Below the pieces are notes generated by a model, which was not told the DNA's origin, searched no databases, and worked only from the letters and a program-made list of their open reading frames with translations. The position numbers and the translations under genes are program-made. Shown one piece after another: positions 23,401-34,279 of a DNA stretch of 53,115 nt. The DNA is from Phoronis australis (lineage: Eukaryota; Phoronida; Phoronidae): NCBI GenBank assembly GCA_002633005.1, contig NMRA01000250.1:481792-534906 (forward strand), read 5' to 3'. Position 1 is the first letter of the stretch, and every line of letters starts with the position of its first letter.

Positions 23401-26400
23401 ACAAAATTAGACACAACTGTTGGGAATGTCGAGGAAGTCCTTTCAAGAGTAATCTCTAAACGTCACTAACACTTACTTAACACAAAGCATTTGACGAATG
23501 CTCCCAAACTAATACTCAGGTTTAGGTTACACTTAGCACTTCTCAGCCAGTTGGTTCTGGTGACATGTTGTTAAAATGATATCCGTTTTACAAAATATTG
23601 GGCAATGATGGTCCAAGAAGTGGTTGAATCTTTCTACCATGTTATCAGTTTAGGATATCCACACCGTACACACTTTTAGGGAGCATACATTCCAACACAC
23701 CTTTAGGGAGCATACATTCCAACACACCTTTAGGGAGCATACATTCCAAGCATCAATATCAACACAGGTTACAGTTTTCACTCCTGAATGGTATAAACAC
23801 AGTTACAGTTTTCACTCCTGAATGGTATAAACACAGTTACAGTTTTCACTCCTGAATGGTATAAACACAGTTACAGTTTTCACTCCTGAATGGTATAAAC
23901 ATGGTTACAGTTCTCACTTTTGAATGGTATAAACACAGTTACAGTTTTCACTCCTGAATGGTATAAACATGGTTACAGTTATCACTCCTGAATGGTATAA
24001 ACATGGTTACAGTTTTCACTCCTGAATGGTATAAACATGGTTACAGTTTTCACTCCTGAATGGTATAAACACGGTTACAGTTTTCACTCCTGAATGGTAT
24101 AAACATGGCTACAGTTCTAACTTCTGAATGGTATAAACACAGTTACAGTTTTCACTCCTGAATGGTATAAACATGGTTACAGTTCTCACTTCTGAATGGT
24201 ATAAACATGGTTACAGTTCTCACTTCTGAATGGTATAAACACAGTTACAGTTTTCACTCCTGAATGGTATAAACATGGTTACAGTTCTCACTTCTGAATG
24301 GTATAAACATGGTTACAGTTCTCACTTCTGAATGGTATAAACAATACATGGTTACAGTTTTCACTCCTGAATGGTATAAACATGGTTACAGTTTTCACTC
24401 CTGAATGGTATAAACATGGTTGCATTTTCCAAGGTTCACCAGCTCTACTTCCAACACAATATAAGAGTTATGTCCTCCAAACAATCCATCACAAAATTAA
24501 TAAGAGTAGTATATATGGCTTATTATTAATATTCATCCTTCCTAGACTCATCTTTCTCGAAAACAACAGCAGTTTCGCATAATATGGCTTGTCTCTAAGA
24601 TATACCCATAGTTTGACACACAGAATCAGACCATAACGTGTATTGAATGGCTGAGCCAGAACTACCGTATTCGCCGTAATAACTGCCCAGGGCGCTTAGA
24701 AAAGTTCAGTTCAGGGGGGCGCTTATTATAACCCAAGGCGATTGAAACCCGGTCTCCGAAACGGGTGAAATCGGAAGCTAAGAATTCATCAAATTTACAC
24801 TCTGTGACGTATATGTAATCTATGAAAGACTTTCAACAAAACTGGTGCATTGCTATCAACCTTTGCTGCTAAATTACGATCATGTTACAGAAAATTGTGC
24901 TGAAATCCCAGGGCGAAAACTCGCCGACTGACTGCCTCAAAATCGCCGTCTTCGATATGGCGACGTCAATGCTTGAATAAAATTTTTTTCGACTCAAGCA
25001 AATTACCTGAAATCCTCATTAAGTTTTATAAGTAGCGTCTCCAAGATATTTTAAGTTCCCGTGGAGTCTGGATTAACGGCAGGTTTAAGTACAAATATGT
25101 GCAACATCGTGCCATCTACTGTATGATCGGCAACATGGCGAGAAAAATGTCTGGACGAACACACATGTTGTTGTCACGTGACATTTATTTTGAAGTTCGT
25201 CTGCGAGTAAGCGAGTGCGTGCGTGTCACCAGAGTTCATTTGCCAAAGCAGAGACCGTCTTTTGGCCAGAGCCACGCAATCTAACTAGCTAGATGTGTCT
25301 AAAGAAATTTGCACAAGCAGTAGGCTTAAACCAGAGCGAGTTTCATTCAGCACTTGCCGGTCTCGTGCTAAAAACTTTCGACATTTGTCTCGGTAAGGCC
25401 CATATTAGTCGCCGTGTAGCTGGATGCGTAAGTAACTATCTGACAGTTATTTTTTGTGTAAGGGTGTGTAAACATTCACTGTCAGTTGTCATTTTATCGG
25501 ATATTCGGCTTAAGAACACCAGTTATGGTTAATCAAACAATCCATATCAAAAATAATGCAAACATGTTTTATAGTATTAGAAATTGCCGGAAATTAGTGC
25601 CAATATTCATTTCTTATCGATGCTATGCTACCCGTTTCATGAATGGATAGTTCCCGACTAATGTCTTTGATGACAGGTTCATGTATGTAGCGCGCGCTTC
25701 CTGGCCACGTGCGTTTAACAGCGAGTTATTTTTATTCATGAGACAGTCGATGAGTCTACTGAAAGGTCAGACCATATTGGGATGGGTCGTCGCGAGAGCG
25801 TAGAAATGCTGTTGCGTTCTTTTTGAAGCGCTGCGTTACTTTGAAGTGTAAAGTCACGGCTAAATACAAACGTAGCAGTGCCGCTGGTGGTCTACAGGAC
25901 CCGTGCAAAAATTTTTTGATAAATTGAAGACGTTACTGTAGCCGAGTTTTAGGACTGTAGGTTCGTCATTGTTCGCATGTACACGTTCATGGACTGGGCG
26001 CTTATTTCAGAAAAGTCTGAAAACGNACAGTTCTCACTTTTGAATGGTATAAACATCGTTACAGTTTTCACTTTTAAATGGTATAAACATGGTTACAGTT
26101 CTCACTTTTGAATGGTATAAACATGGTTATAGTTCTCACTTTTGAATGGTATAAACATCGTTACAGTTCTCACTTTTGAATGGTATAAACATTTTCCGAG
26201 GTTCAGCAGCTCTACCTCCAACACAATATAAGCGTTATGTCCTCCAAACAATCCATCACAAAATTAATAAGAGTAGTATATATATATAGATTATTACATG
26301 GCGAAGTCGTTATCCCCCGTTATCTAGAGCCCGAGTGGATTTTGGAGAATTATCGCCCGAGGGGCGTTAATTTATACCACATACTAAACGAGAAACATTG

Positions 26401-29400
26401 CAATGAATCGATTTACCTTTTCTGACTCTCCACAGCTTTGTAACTACTTTCTATGTCAGAGGCCCGGGGTCGGAGGTCGTGACCTTTTAAGAAAAGCCTG
26501 GCTATTTTTGTCAAATAATGCTTTTACTCAAAACCAATTGAAAACTTAAATATTATAGAAATAAATTGAATTTATAAATTAAGGTTTACCAACTATTATA
26601 GCTTAAAACACGTTTTCTTCACGCTAAGATTCGACCAGGAAATTATCGTCTGCTAAAGTAGATTACCACTGGTAACAGAACATAATTCACAAGTCAAAGA
26701 TCCTGACGACACAATACCCGCATTCAAACTAGAGATCTTTGATTTACAAGTAAGAGGACACGAGAGAAAAATTTGACCGAATTAAGATATCATTTTTATG
26801 GAAATTATGTGTCTTATTTTTCGTTGCGTATAAGTACAGTACAATGCGGTATGTTGAACGTGCGATTATTGCGCGTGCTCATTTAAGTATTCTATTTTCG
26901 CTCTTGATGACGTCAGTCACTGCGTGGTGTAGTGGTAAAGTCGGCGACCAGCAATATTAAGGTCCCGGGTTCGACCCCGTCCTCGGTTTCCCGCCAAATC
27001 GTTATCTCACTAGTGAGATAACTTTATGGGTTATTACACGGTTGTATCTGCCATTTGACGCTAATATTGTGGTATAAGGCTTATTATTAAATATTCATCC
27101 TTCCTAGACTCATCTTTCTCGAGAACAACAGCAGTTTCGCACAATCTGGCTCGTCTCTAAGATATACCCGTAGTTTGACACACAGAAGCAGACCATAGTG
27201 TGTATTGAATGGCTGAGCCAGAACTAATACTCTTATCCTCAGCGAAGAACAAAAAGACCTTCATGAAAAAGAGCTTTACATTTATTTACAGGAACAGTCA
27301 TATAGAAAAACGATAAATATTTTGGCTTGTGTGCCTAATTTGAATTTTTTTGCTCACACACACAATAGAGCAGTAATCAATTTCACTTTTAAGTACCTCA
27401 AATTTTGAAAATATAACACCCTTATCGCAGTCAGTTACTGCTCACTGTTTCTATTACTCACCAATAGAGGGTGGCTTGATCAGCTCCTCTTCTCAACTCA
27501 ATCACTTGCCTTCGTGAATTAGTGTCGAACACGCGGATTAGTGTCCCCTGCATAGGCATAAAGGAAAAACTCTTGACATGGAGGAGTGTTGGCAACATTG
27601 ACAAGTTTAAGTCTCAAGATATCATCTCCAGCTCTTAACGAGAATTACTTTTTCAGACAGATTTGGCCTATGTTGCGCCCCCTAGTGGATTAGTACTCAA
27701 CAGTTGTGCATGAGGTACCTGAATGTTTAAAGTACTTAGTTTTGGGAAATTTTAATCCAACAGATTTGTACAAGGATACTCAATGTATTTATCAGAGTAA
27801 GCATACAGTACCCAGAAGCAGCACAAATGCCATGCATACTTGAAATTGAACAAGTGAACTACTTGCAAGTGATTCAAATTTAATCACATAAAAATCAGGA
27901 ACCCCAACTAAGAATCGAACCACAGGTCTCTCTATATTGCCATATTAGTGCTCTTACCAATGAGCTACTGAGGACCCGATATCTGTGCAATTACTGTTTA
28001 CAGCCAACTGTTTCGCCATCCATCCCGTGAGAACTGTGGATCGATTCCCAGATGGGGTTCTTGATTTTTCTGTGTTTATTTGATTCACAGTCGGCTAACC
28101 TCAGCATCTATGTAATATATTTCCATACAAGTGATGATATCCGCAAGTTACATGATCCAACTTAACCATTGCTCAAAACCAATGTAGTTAAGTTTAAGCC
28201 AATTCAACAGTACTGCAAGAAGTATGTTGTCCAGTATTCAGTTACCTTTTTTGATGCCGTGGCGACAAGATCTCCTTGGTGATTAATTGCTATGCACGCT
28301 AACTCGTTCTCATGTGCGTTGATAGTGACAGGAGAGCTGGATGATGATGGTTCAGTTGAGGCTAAGTCCTACAACAGAGGTGGTGGTCATGGACGGTAAA
28401 CCACTTTTAAGGCCATGTATGTCTTTATTGACATGTTTGTGGATTTAACAACATATCTAGAAAACTATTGATTTTAACTCAGTAAAAGACAAGTATAGAT
28501 TTTCTGAAAGTACACAACCTGTAGAATTTGATTTTTGAATTTTTACCAATCTGTCATTAATTGGGTCACTAGGCCATGTCTTTGTAGTAAAAATTAGCAA
28601 AAAAGAAACTTAAGGTACATGTGTTTAGCACAACAACAGCAACAATAACACGATCAAATGTTATTTGATGTACATGTTCAAGGTGAGATATTAAAAACGA
28701 TGTTACAGTATTCTAAAATGTCATTTTGTTTTTGTTTGATGCAGCTATAAAGATTTTTCAGAAAGTCCTATTTTTGACAGCCCCTTGTGCAAATGTGGAA
28801 ATTTGAAAACCAATTCCTGTCACCAGAACAGTGCATAAAACATGAATCTCATCAGCCATCTCTGAGATATGATGTTCAGAAGCAGGCCAAACTTGGCAAT
28901 TCTTAAAGGGTCCTACATCACCTTAAGGACTTTCCTTAAAAGACAAAAAGTGTGTCCCAGGAATGAATAAAAATCAGAGAGAGGGACAAAATTCCTCAAG
29001 TCAATGAAGTATTTTAATCAATTGTGTATCACTGCCAGATGGATTGTCTTGACGATAATTCAATCAGAAGTTTTTGATAATGCACAGACAAATGGCACTC
29101 TTATGTGTGTCCGCAAAAAGAATGAAATAAAAAATCATAAACTTCGAGTCAATGCCTGGGAAAAGAATTCTTTCCCGGAAACTTTCCCCATAGAGGGTGT
29201 TAGTAGGCTGACGTGCAGCCAAATTGGTCAGGCAATTCGCCCATTAAGGTCTTATCTATTGGAACCGACTCTGGTAATGATTCTTTATCACATGGTACTG
29301 GCTCAGCTACCCAGTGGTCATCTAGAGTACAAATGTGTGACATCCGCACTACCCACCTGCCCACCAACCCACCCACCTGCCCACCATCCAAACCACCAAC

Positions 29401-32400
29401 CCACCCATTGCATGGAAGAGAGCACCTGACACCCTTTATCAAGCTTTATCTTACCACCAGCTGGAGACTTCCACACTTGTGCCCTGGAAAGACGAGCACC
29501 TCTCTATCAGAGCCAGCGTTCACTTCACAAAGGCCTGAAGAAAGGCATAAATTATTAACAGTATTAACAGAACTTAGTAAGTGAAATGGTAACACAGATT
29601 CAGAGTTAAAGATTCAGCATGTTTTAGCAACCATGACAATTTCTGTTCGGCCATGTGTGGAAAGATCACGGACGTGTACTAGGCAATTAGGCGCATGGAT
29701 TTCTTGACCAAATTTGAGTTCCGGAGATTTGTCTCTTTACAGACACTGCAATACAAGTAAGTGGCCATTAAATCATTGTATTAACAGTTTTATGTATTGT
29801 TAAAGCCTATTATGAACCCGCAATTGTTTAAAGACAGCTACTGAATAGAATTAGGCCACTTACCGCTATGTTCGGAAGCCCAATAGTGAACGGGCTATTA
29901 ACGCACTCATTATTATTGGGGACCAGTGTTTTCAGGGGACTGGGGGCGGTACCTTTAGAAAGCATTTTCAGCCTTTTTAGTATGTATATCTTACCTCTTG
30001 GGTTGTCCCGGGTCTCAAACGTGGCTAACTTTTTGGGGTTGCTAGGGAAGCTGAACTCATGGACTTGGTTACGCAGAACAACAAGCAGTCTGTAACAGTG
30101 ACAACCATTATCAAAATGCACTTGCACAAACAGTAGCATCAGAAGTTTGATTAAAACTGTGATGAGTCTTATCCTAGTGTCAAAAAACAACTTTCGCTGC
30201 AGGCATATTGCCCTCACAATGACATCATGTTTTCATCCTCTCAATGTTTCAGTTCACATTGGTTACGGTAAAGTGCCTGGAACTTGCATGATAGTCATAC
30301 AATACTGCAGTCAAACCATGGTACCAATCTTTGATGGTACCATATTGAAGCCCAACAGTAAAGAGATGGTGCTATCTTACTCACTTGTACTTCCTCATCC
30401 TCACGCCAACCACTGGCTGAGCAAACGTAAGCTCCATCTTGAATACCTTCTCGTAGTCATCCCAAATTAAAACTGCAAATAAAACGCAACCAATAAAAAC
30501 TCAGATACAAAGCAATTCAAACATATTTTTTGTTGTACAACTTCCTTAGCTTCAAATACAATCCATCCTGCAACCGCGATGCTCACAGCCTTATGCTCTA
30601 CTGAAAAGATAAATCCCACTCAATAAGTGGTACTTCAAGCCTATTGCAACGGTTACATCACTGCTAGACAAGAGCAGGAATTTGCAATTTGTATTAAAAT
30701 CACAAAACTCAACTTATTTTGCTGCCTTATAGCTCAGGGTGCTGTTTCTGTTATTGTCTTTAGACTTTAGACTAAACTCCAGTCAAACAGATATAGCTTA
30801 GTCTGTTTCACAAAATACAACTAAAGCTGAAGTTAGAAAATCTATCAAAGATTTAAGTCAAAAGACAGACACCTTTAGCCAGCTCGGAAGTAGGTTAAAA
30901 GCTAAAGACAAAGACAAAAAACAACATTTGCCTGCAGACTCTTCCAAAACCAGGCTCCTGGTCAAAGCCAATAACTTCATTATTATGTCTGTCCCATCCA
31001 ACAATCCCAACATTGCGTTTCCCAGCCATAAAACCAATAATGTCCCTCTGATCCTGAATTCTGTAAATTAACAAGTAATTTCATTTTCTCCTAAGCACTA
31101 TGGTATGTACATCTCGGCCTGGAATAAATAGAGCGAACAGTATCTCAGCAGACTACAGTCTACATTTTTACTGTCGCCGAGCCATGCAGAAGGTAAAGCC
31201 CATAGAGGACATAGTGTATGGCATGAGCAAAGCATAACGTCAAGTGAAATATGCCAGGTTCAAAAGGTAAAGCCCTTAGAGGACATAGTGTATGGCATGA
31301 GCAAAGCACATCGTCAAATGAAATATGCCAGGTTCACAGGAAACTAGTATTATCAGCAATGCGCATTTAATGAGTGTGATTATGCACAGTTTACCAGTGT
31401 TGGACGCAAACTTCGGGTGACTGCCTCCACCAACCACAGCAATGAAGTTTGATCTGTGCAGAACTTCAGCCATGGCTACACTGCCCATAATGTCCTGACC
31501 TGTGGATAAAACACATTACCTTAGTTACCAGAATCAACAGGCAGTCATTAGAACACTCTGGCGGATCTAGAATTTCGCAATGGGGATGTGGCACAACAAC
31601 TTTCTAAAAAAAGTCACGTCACCCCAGCGGCAATTTTTGTCACGTCAGGGGGGTTGGGGCCCCACAGCCACCCATAAATCTACCCGTGGAACTTTAATTC
31701 GTCAATTGTGTCATGTACATGTACATTTCCTGTTTTAAAGTACAATCTATTAGTAACGGATTTGGGAAAAAACATGAGACTAGTGGACTTTTATATGGTA
31801 ATCATTTCCTTTGGAAAACTACCCAGAACCAAAATACATAATTCTTTTCCATGTTCAAATTTTACAGCACGGCTACCACCAGACAAAATTTTGAAAAATT
31901 ATCACGGGCGTTCACAATTACGTTATAAGCCCTTGAAAATTGAAAAAAAATGACATTTTGGTGATCATTTCAGTCTAATTGATGAGAATATAGCGTCCTT
32001 GTAATGTTACCATGGGAATATGGAAAATTTGCCCTTGCTATCACACCAATTCATTATTGGTTTCTACCACAAAGTAATTGAGAGATCACTCGCGATACAT
32101 ACACAGTGACGAAGCAAAACCATCTTGGAGGGAATGACCAATTAAACTCTGTCAAAACTCCGGCATTTTCATAAACTTTTTGTTTGCAAGTGTCCCATTT
32201 GGTCAGCTTGGGATGGAACGTTTTGAACAAGAGTGCATAAAGTATATTATTTGAAAGTTTCATGTAAATCCGAAGTCATTTCTGAAACATGGGGTTCAAA
32301 AGTTTTAGCAAGTTTCTCATAACCTTACACATTGAGCCCAACTCACCTATGAATGCTTTCCTTAACAAAGGTTCTGTGTTATAAATACACAAACCATTTT

Positions 32401-32421
32401 CTGTTGAGCAGCTAAACAGAC
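20419..32421 (-). CDS. WDR45: WIPI4-type PROPPIN (WD-repeat autophagy protein), first coding exon not found
   Basis: Ten exons join in frame (5' to 3' on the minus strand): 32421-32347, 31499-31395, 30472-30385, 30089-29995, 29534-29455, 28368-28246, 27547-27462, 23379-23278, 21194-21076 and 20528-20419 (stop TGA). Every junction is GT/AG with matching phase. The product is a seven-blade beta-propeller that binds PI3P and acts with ATG2 at the growing autophagosome (family knowledge). Diagnostic parts include [39 protein letters not shown], the phosphoinositide motif LRRG (the WIPI4 form of FRRG), [27 protein letters not shown] and [13 protein letters not shown] near the C-terminus. The visible part is about 326 residues; the family has about 360. 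The missing start (about 20 residues) was not recognised upstream of 32421. WIPI3 is a less likely assignment. Confidence 0.92.
21340..21890 (+). repeat. Dispersed ~500-bp repeat, copy 2
   Basis: It shares ordered blocks with 17040-17540 and 28410-28930 (GCCAAATATTCACAAA, AAATTTAGCAAAAATAAG, GGTATCAAAAATATGACTAA, CTCAAAAATGCTCTATACAG). It lies in a WDR45 intron and is not coding. Confidence 0.6.
22370..22638. repeat. 45-bp minisatellite, about 6 copies
   Basis: The unit runs from GGAAAATGTCCCCTACAAG through ATAACCAGGGATCTGCAATC to AACATT. It lies in a WDR45 intron. The open frame on the minus strand is a result of the repeat. Confidence 0.95.
23665..23750. repeat. 27-bp minisatellite, 3 copies
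   Basis: The unit is TTTAGGGAGCATACATTCCA plus ACACACC, just left of the 34-bp array. Confidence 0.9.
23767..24425. repeat. 34-bp minisatellite, about 19 copies
   Basis: The unit is GGTTACAGTTTTCACTCC then TGAATGGTATAAACAT, with two main variants (CACTCCTG and CACTTCTG). The same unit returns at 26027-26190 after an assembly join. Confidence 0.95.
24663..26025 (+). mobile_element. Non-autonomous TIR DNA element, copy 2 (right end cut by assembly join)
   Basis: It starts TACCGTATTCGCCGTAATAA and is collinear with copy 1 up to CTGAAAACG, where n (26026) interrupts it about 50 bases before the expected end. The flank GAGCCAGAACTA is found without the element at about 27219-27230, which supports a TA target site. 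Confidence 0.8.
26027..26190. repeat. 34-bp minisatellite, second block
   Basis: This block has about five units of the array at 23767-24425, mainly the CACTTTTGAATGG variant. It directly follows the join at 26026, and its right flank repeats the right flank of the first block. Confidence 0.9.
26288..27042 (+). mobile_element. TIR element carrying a tRNA-like module, copy 2
   Basis: It begins AGATTATTACATGGCGAAG and ends with the 22-base palindrome (27001-27022), then TTATGGGTTATTACACGG. The equivalent place in the neighbouring duplicate (24510-24520, GTAGTATATATGGCTTAT) lacks it, so it is a filled site next to an empty one. It is inverted relative to 19291-20066. Confidence 0.75.
26913..26996 (+). 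repeat. tRNA-like module inside the TIR element, copy 2
   Basis: TGGTGTAGTGGTAAAG resembles an A box, and GGGTTCGACCCC is close to a perfect B box, at tRNA-like spacing. Acceptor pairing is weak, and the module sits inside a repeat, so this is not called as a tRNA gene. Confidence 0.55.
27675..27689 (-). promoter_or_regulatory. Single CTCF-like motif in a WDR45 intron
   Basis: The minus strand reads TCCACTAGGGGGCGC, a strong match to the CTCF core, outside the two compound repeats. Confidence 0.4.
27894..28075 (-). repeat. tRNA-derived SINE with inverted-repeat ends
   Basis: The minus strand reads CTCAGTAGCTCATTGGTAAG (A box) and then GTGGTTCGATTCTTAG (B box). The outer 37 bases on each side (about 27894-27930 and 28031-28067) are inverted copies of each other, so the B-box arm is present twice, facing in. 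A related piece is at 50277-50345. Confidence 0.6.
28410..28930 (+). repeat. Dispersed ~500-bp repeat, copy 3
   Basis: This copy contains TTTTAACTCAGTAAAAGAC, AAAAATTAGCAAAAAAGAAA, ACGATGTTACAGTATTCTAA and GAAAGTCCTATTTTTGACAG in the same order and orientation as the copies at 17040 and 21340. Confidence 0.6.
31191..31338. repeat. 74-bp tandem duplication
   Basis: There are two copies of AGGTAAAGCCC, then GAGGACATAGTGTATGGCAT and so on to ATGCCAGGTTCA, with a few differences, in a WDR45 intron just downstream of exon 31395-31499. Confidence 0.9.
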
Positions 32422-32755
32422 CTAAAAATATATAATAGAATGGTAAAATTATCAAGTTTTGAGTAGCTAAACAGACCTAAAAATATATTGTCATGGTAAA
32501 ATTATCAAGTTTTGAGTAGCTTAACAGACCTAAAAATATATTATAGAATGGTAAAATTATCAAGTTTTGAGTAGCTAAACAGACCTAAAAATATATTATA
32601 GAATGGTAAAATTATCAAGTTTTGAGTAGCTAAACAGACCTAAAAATATATTATAGAATGGTAAAATTATCAAGTTTTGAGTAGCTAAACAGACCTAAAA
32701 ATATATCACAGAATGGTAAAATTATCAAGTTTTGAACAGCTAAACATAATTACTA
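32404..32755 (-). repeat. ~55-bp tandem repeat containing a splice acceptor, about 6 copies
   Basis: On the minus strand each unit holds ACCATTCTATAATATATTTT, TTAG, then GTCTGTTTAGCTACTC. This is the acceptor and the first ~15 bases of the WDR45 exon at 32347-32421. Only the innermost copy continues into the rest of the exon; the others return to intron-like sequence. Confidence 0.9.
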
Positions 32756-32893
32756 CTTTACTAGTTCATGACTTTGATGCCTTTATCAGCGTGAGGTACA
32801 ATTCGTTGAAAAGCTTCTGGCGTAAGGAGGGCCTATGGGATGGTCACCGTCACTACTGGACAGGGGTCAGTTGAGATGGTGGTCTAACACTAG

Positions 32894-34279
32894 TACAGTA
32901 TTCGCCCTAATAAGCGCACAGGGCGGTTACAAAAATTCGCTTCAGGAAGGGGGGTGCTTATTACAGGCCAAAAGTGGTTGAAAACCGGTCTCCAAAACAG
33001 GTGAAATTGTAAGTTAGAATTCATCAAATTTAAGCTCTGTGATGCATCTGTAACCTATGACAGAGTTTCTACAAAATTGCAGTGCATTGCTAAAAACTTC
33101 ATTGTTAAATTACGAGCCTTTTTCAGAAAATCCCAATGCGAAAACTCGCCGACTGATGCGTCGCTGCCTCGCGATCGCTGATAGGTCAACTTGAATTCTT
33201 GGGTAAAAATATAGTTTTGACTCCACAAATTACCTGAAGTCCTTCTTAAGTTTTCAAAGTAGCGTCCCTAAGATTTTTAAGTTTCTGTGGGGTCGGGATT
33301 AACTGCATGCATATTAAGTCCAAATCTGCGCTAGATCGTACTCCGCAACACGAGAAAAATCTCTGGGCGAACACACGTTGTTGTCACATGATGTTTGTTA
33401 TGAAGTTCGTCTGCGTATTGTGTGAGAAAGAGAACGAGCATGTCATCAGAGTTCATTTGCTAGAATAAACGCGATGTAACGATCTAGGTTTGCCTTGTTA
33501 CTATGGAAATGAACACAAGCAGTAAAGCAGAACATGTTTTATTTAGCACTTGTTGATCTCATCTGCTAAAAATGTTCGAGAATTGTCTCGGTAAGGTCGA
33601 TTTCAATTGAGTCGCCGGGTGACTGGTTGCGTGACAGTCTAACAGTTATTTTTTTGGGAGATTCGGTGGGTGTAAGATTACAGAAGTGTTCACTAGCTGA
33701 GTATCAGTGGATCATTTTGTCCAATTACGACTAATTTAATAATTCCCCCTTAAAAATAAGGCAAACATTTTTTACGGTATTAGAAACTTTCGGAAATAAG
33801 TGCCAGTATTTATTTCTTGCTGATGCTATGCTACCCATTTCATGAATAGATAGTTTCTGAAGTCTAATCTTCAATGACAGATTCTTGAATGTAGCGCACA
33901 CTTTGGTCATTGCCTACTTAGCCACATGCTTTTAATTGAACGAAGGTCAAGTTTTTATTAATCTTTGATTTGCGGTTTTCATGTGTTCAAAGAGATTTGG
34001 ATTCCTGTTGAGGGAGAAGATCTGTACAGGAAAGATACAATACAATCCCACAGACAAGTACGCTGCATCTGTTCTGAAAGGCCAGACCATAATAAGACAC
34101 GTCCCTCGCAAGATCAGCAAAACTTGTGTTCTTTTTGAAGCACGGGGGAAGTTTGAAGTGTAGGTAGGGCATTTTTGCATGTACACAGCATTCATGGACT
34201 GGGCGGTTATTTTAGAAAAGGCTGAAAATGCGTGGGGGCTCTTATAGGGGCATGGGCGCTTATTAGGGCGAATACGGTA
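32894..34279 (+). mobile_element. Non-autonomous TIR DNA element, copy 3
   Basis: The left end TACAGTATTCGCCCTAATAA and the right end GCTTATTAGGGCGAATACGG plus TA match copies 1 and 2. It is more diverged and slightly shorter, and the open stretch shared by copies 1 and 2 is interrupted. It lies upstream of the visible WDR45 exons. Confidence 0.8.

Noticed and set aside
22340-24425. CRISPR-like arrays
   Set aside because: The repeats are contiguous minisatellites without unique spacers, in an animal intron.
26913-26996. A true tRNA gene
   Set aside because: The A and B boxes are good but the acceptor arm does not pair, and the module is embedded in a repeated TIR element.
29004-29584. Plus-strand frames of 123-141 residues with Pro/His-rich stretch
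   Set aside because: They overlap the WDR45 exon at 29455-29534 on the opposite strand and consist partly of a simple CCACC repeat.
30940-31067. A 44-codon minus-strand open stretch after TTACAG that looks exon-like ([18 protein letters not shown])
   Set aside because: The WDR45 exons on either side (31395-31499 and 30385-30472) join in frame without it, no good donor follows, and the WIPI4 family has nothing at this place. It matches no family I know.
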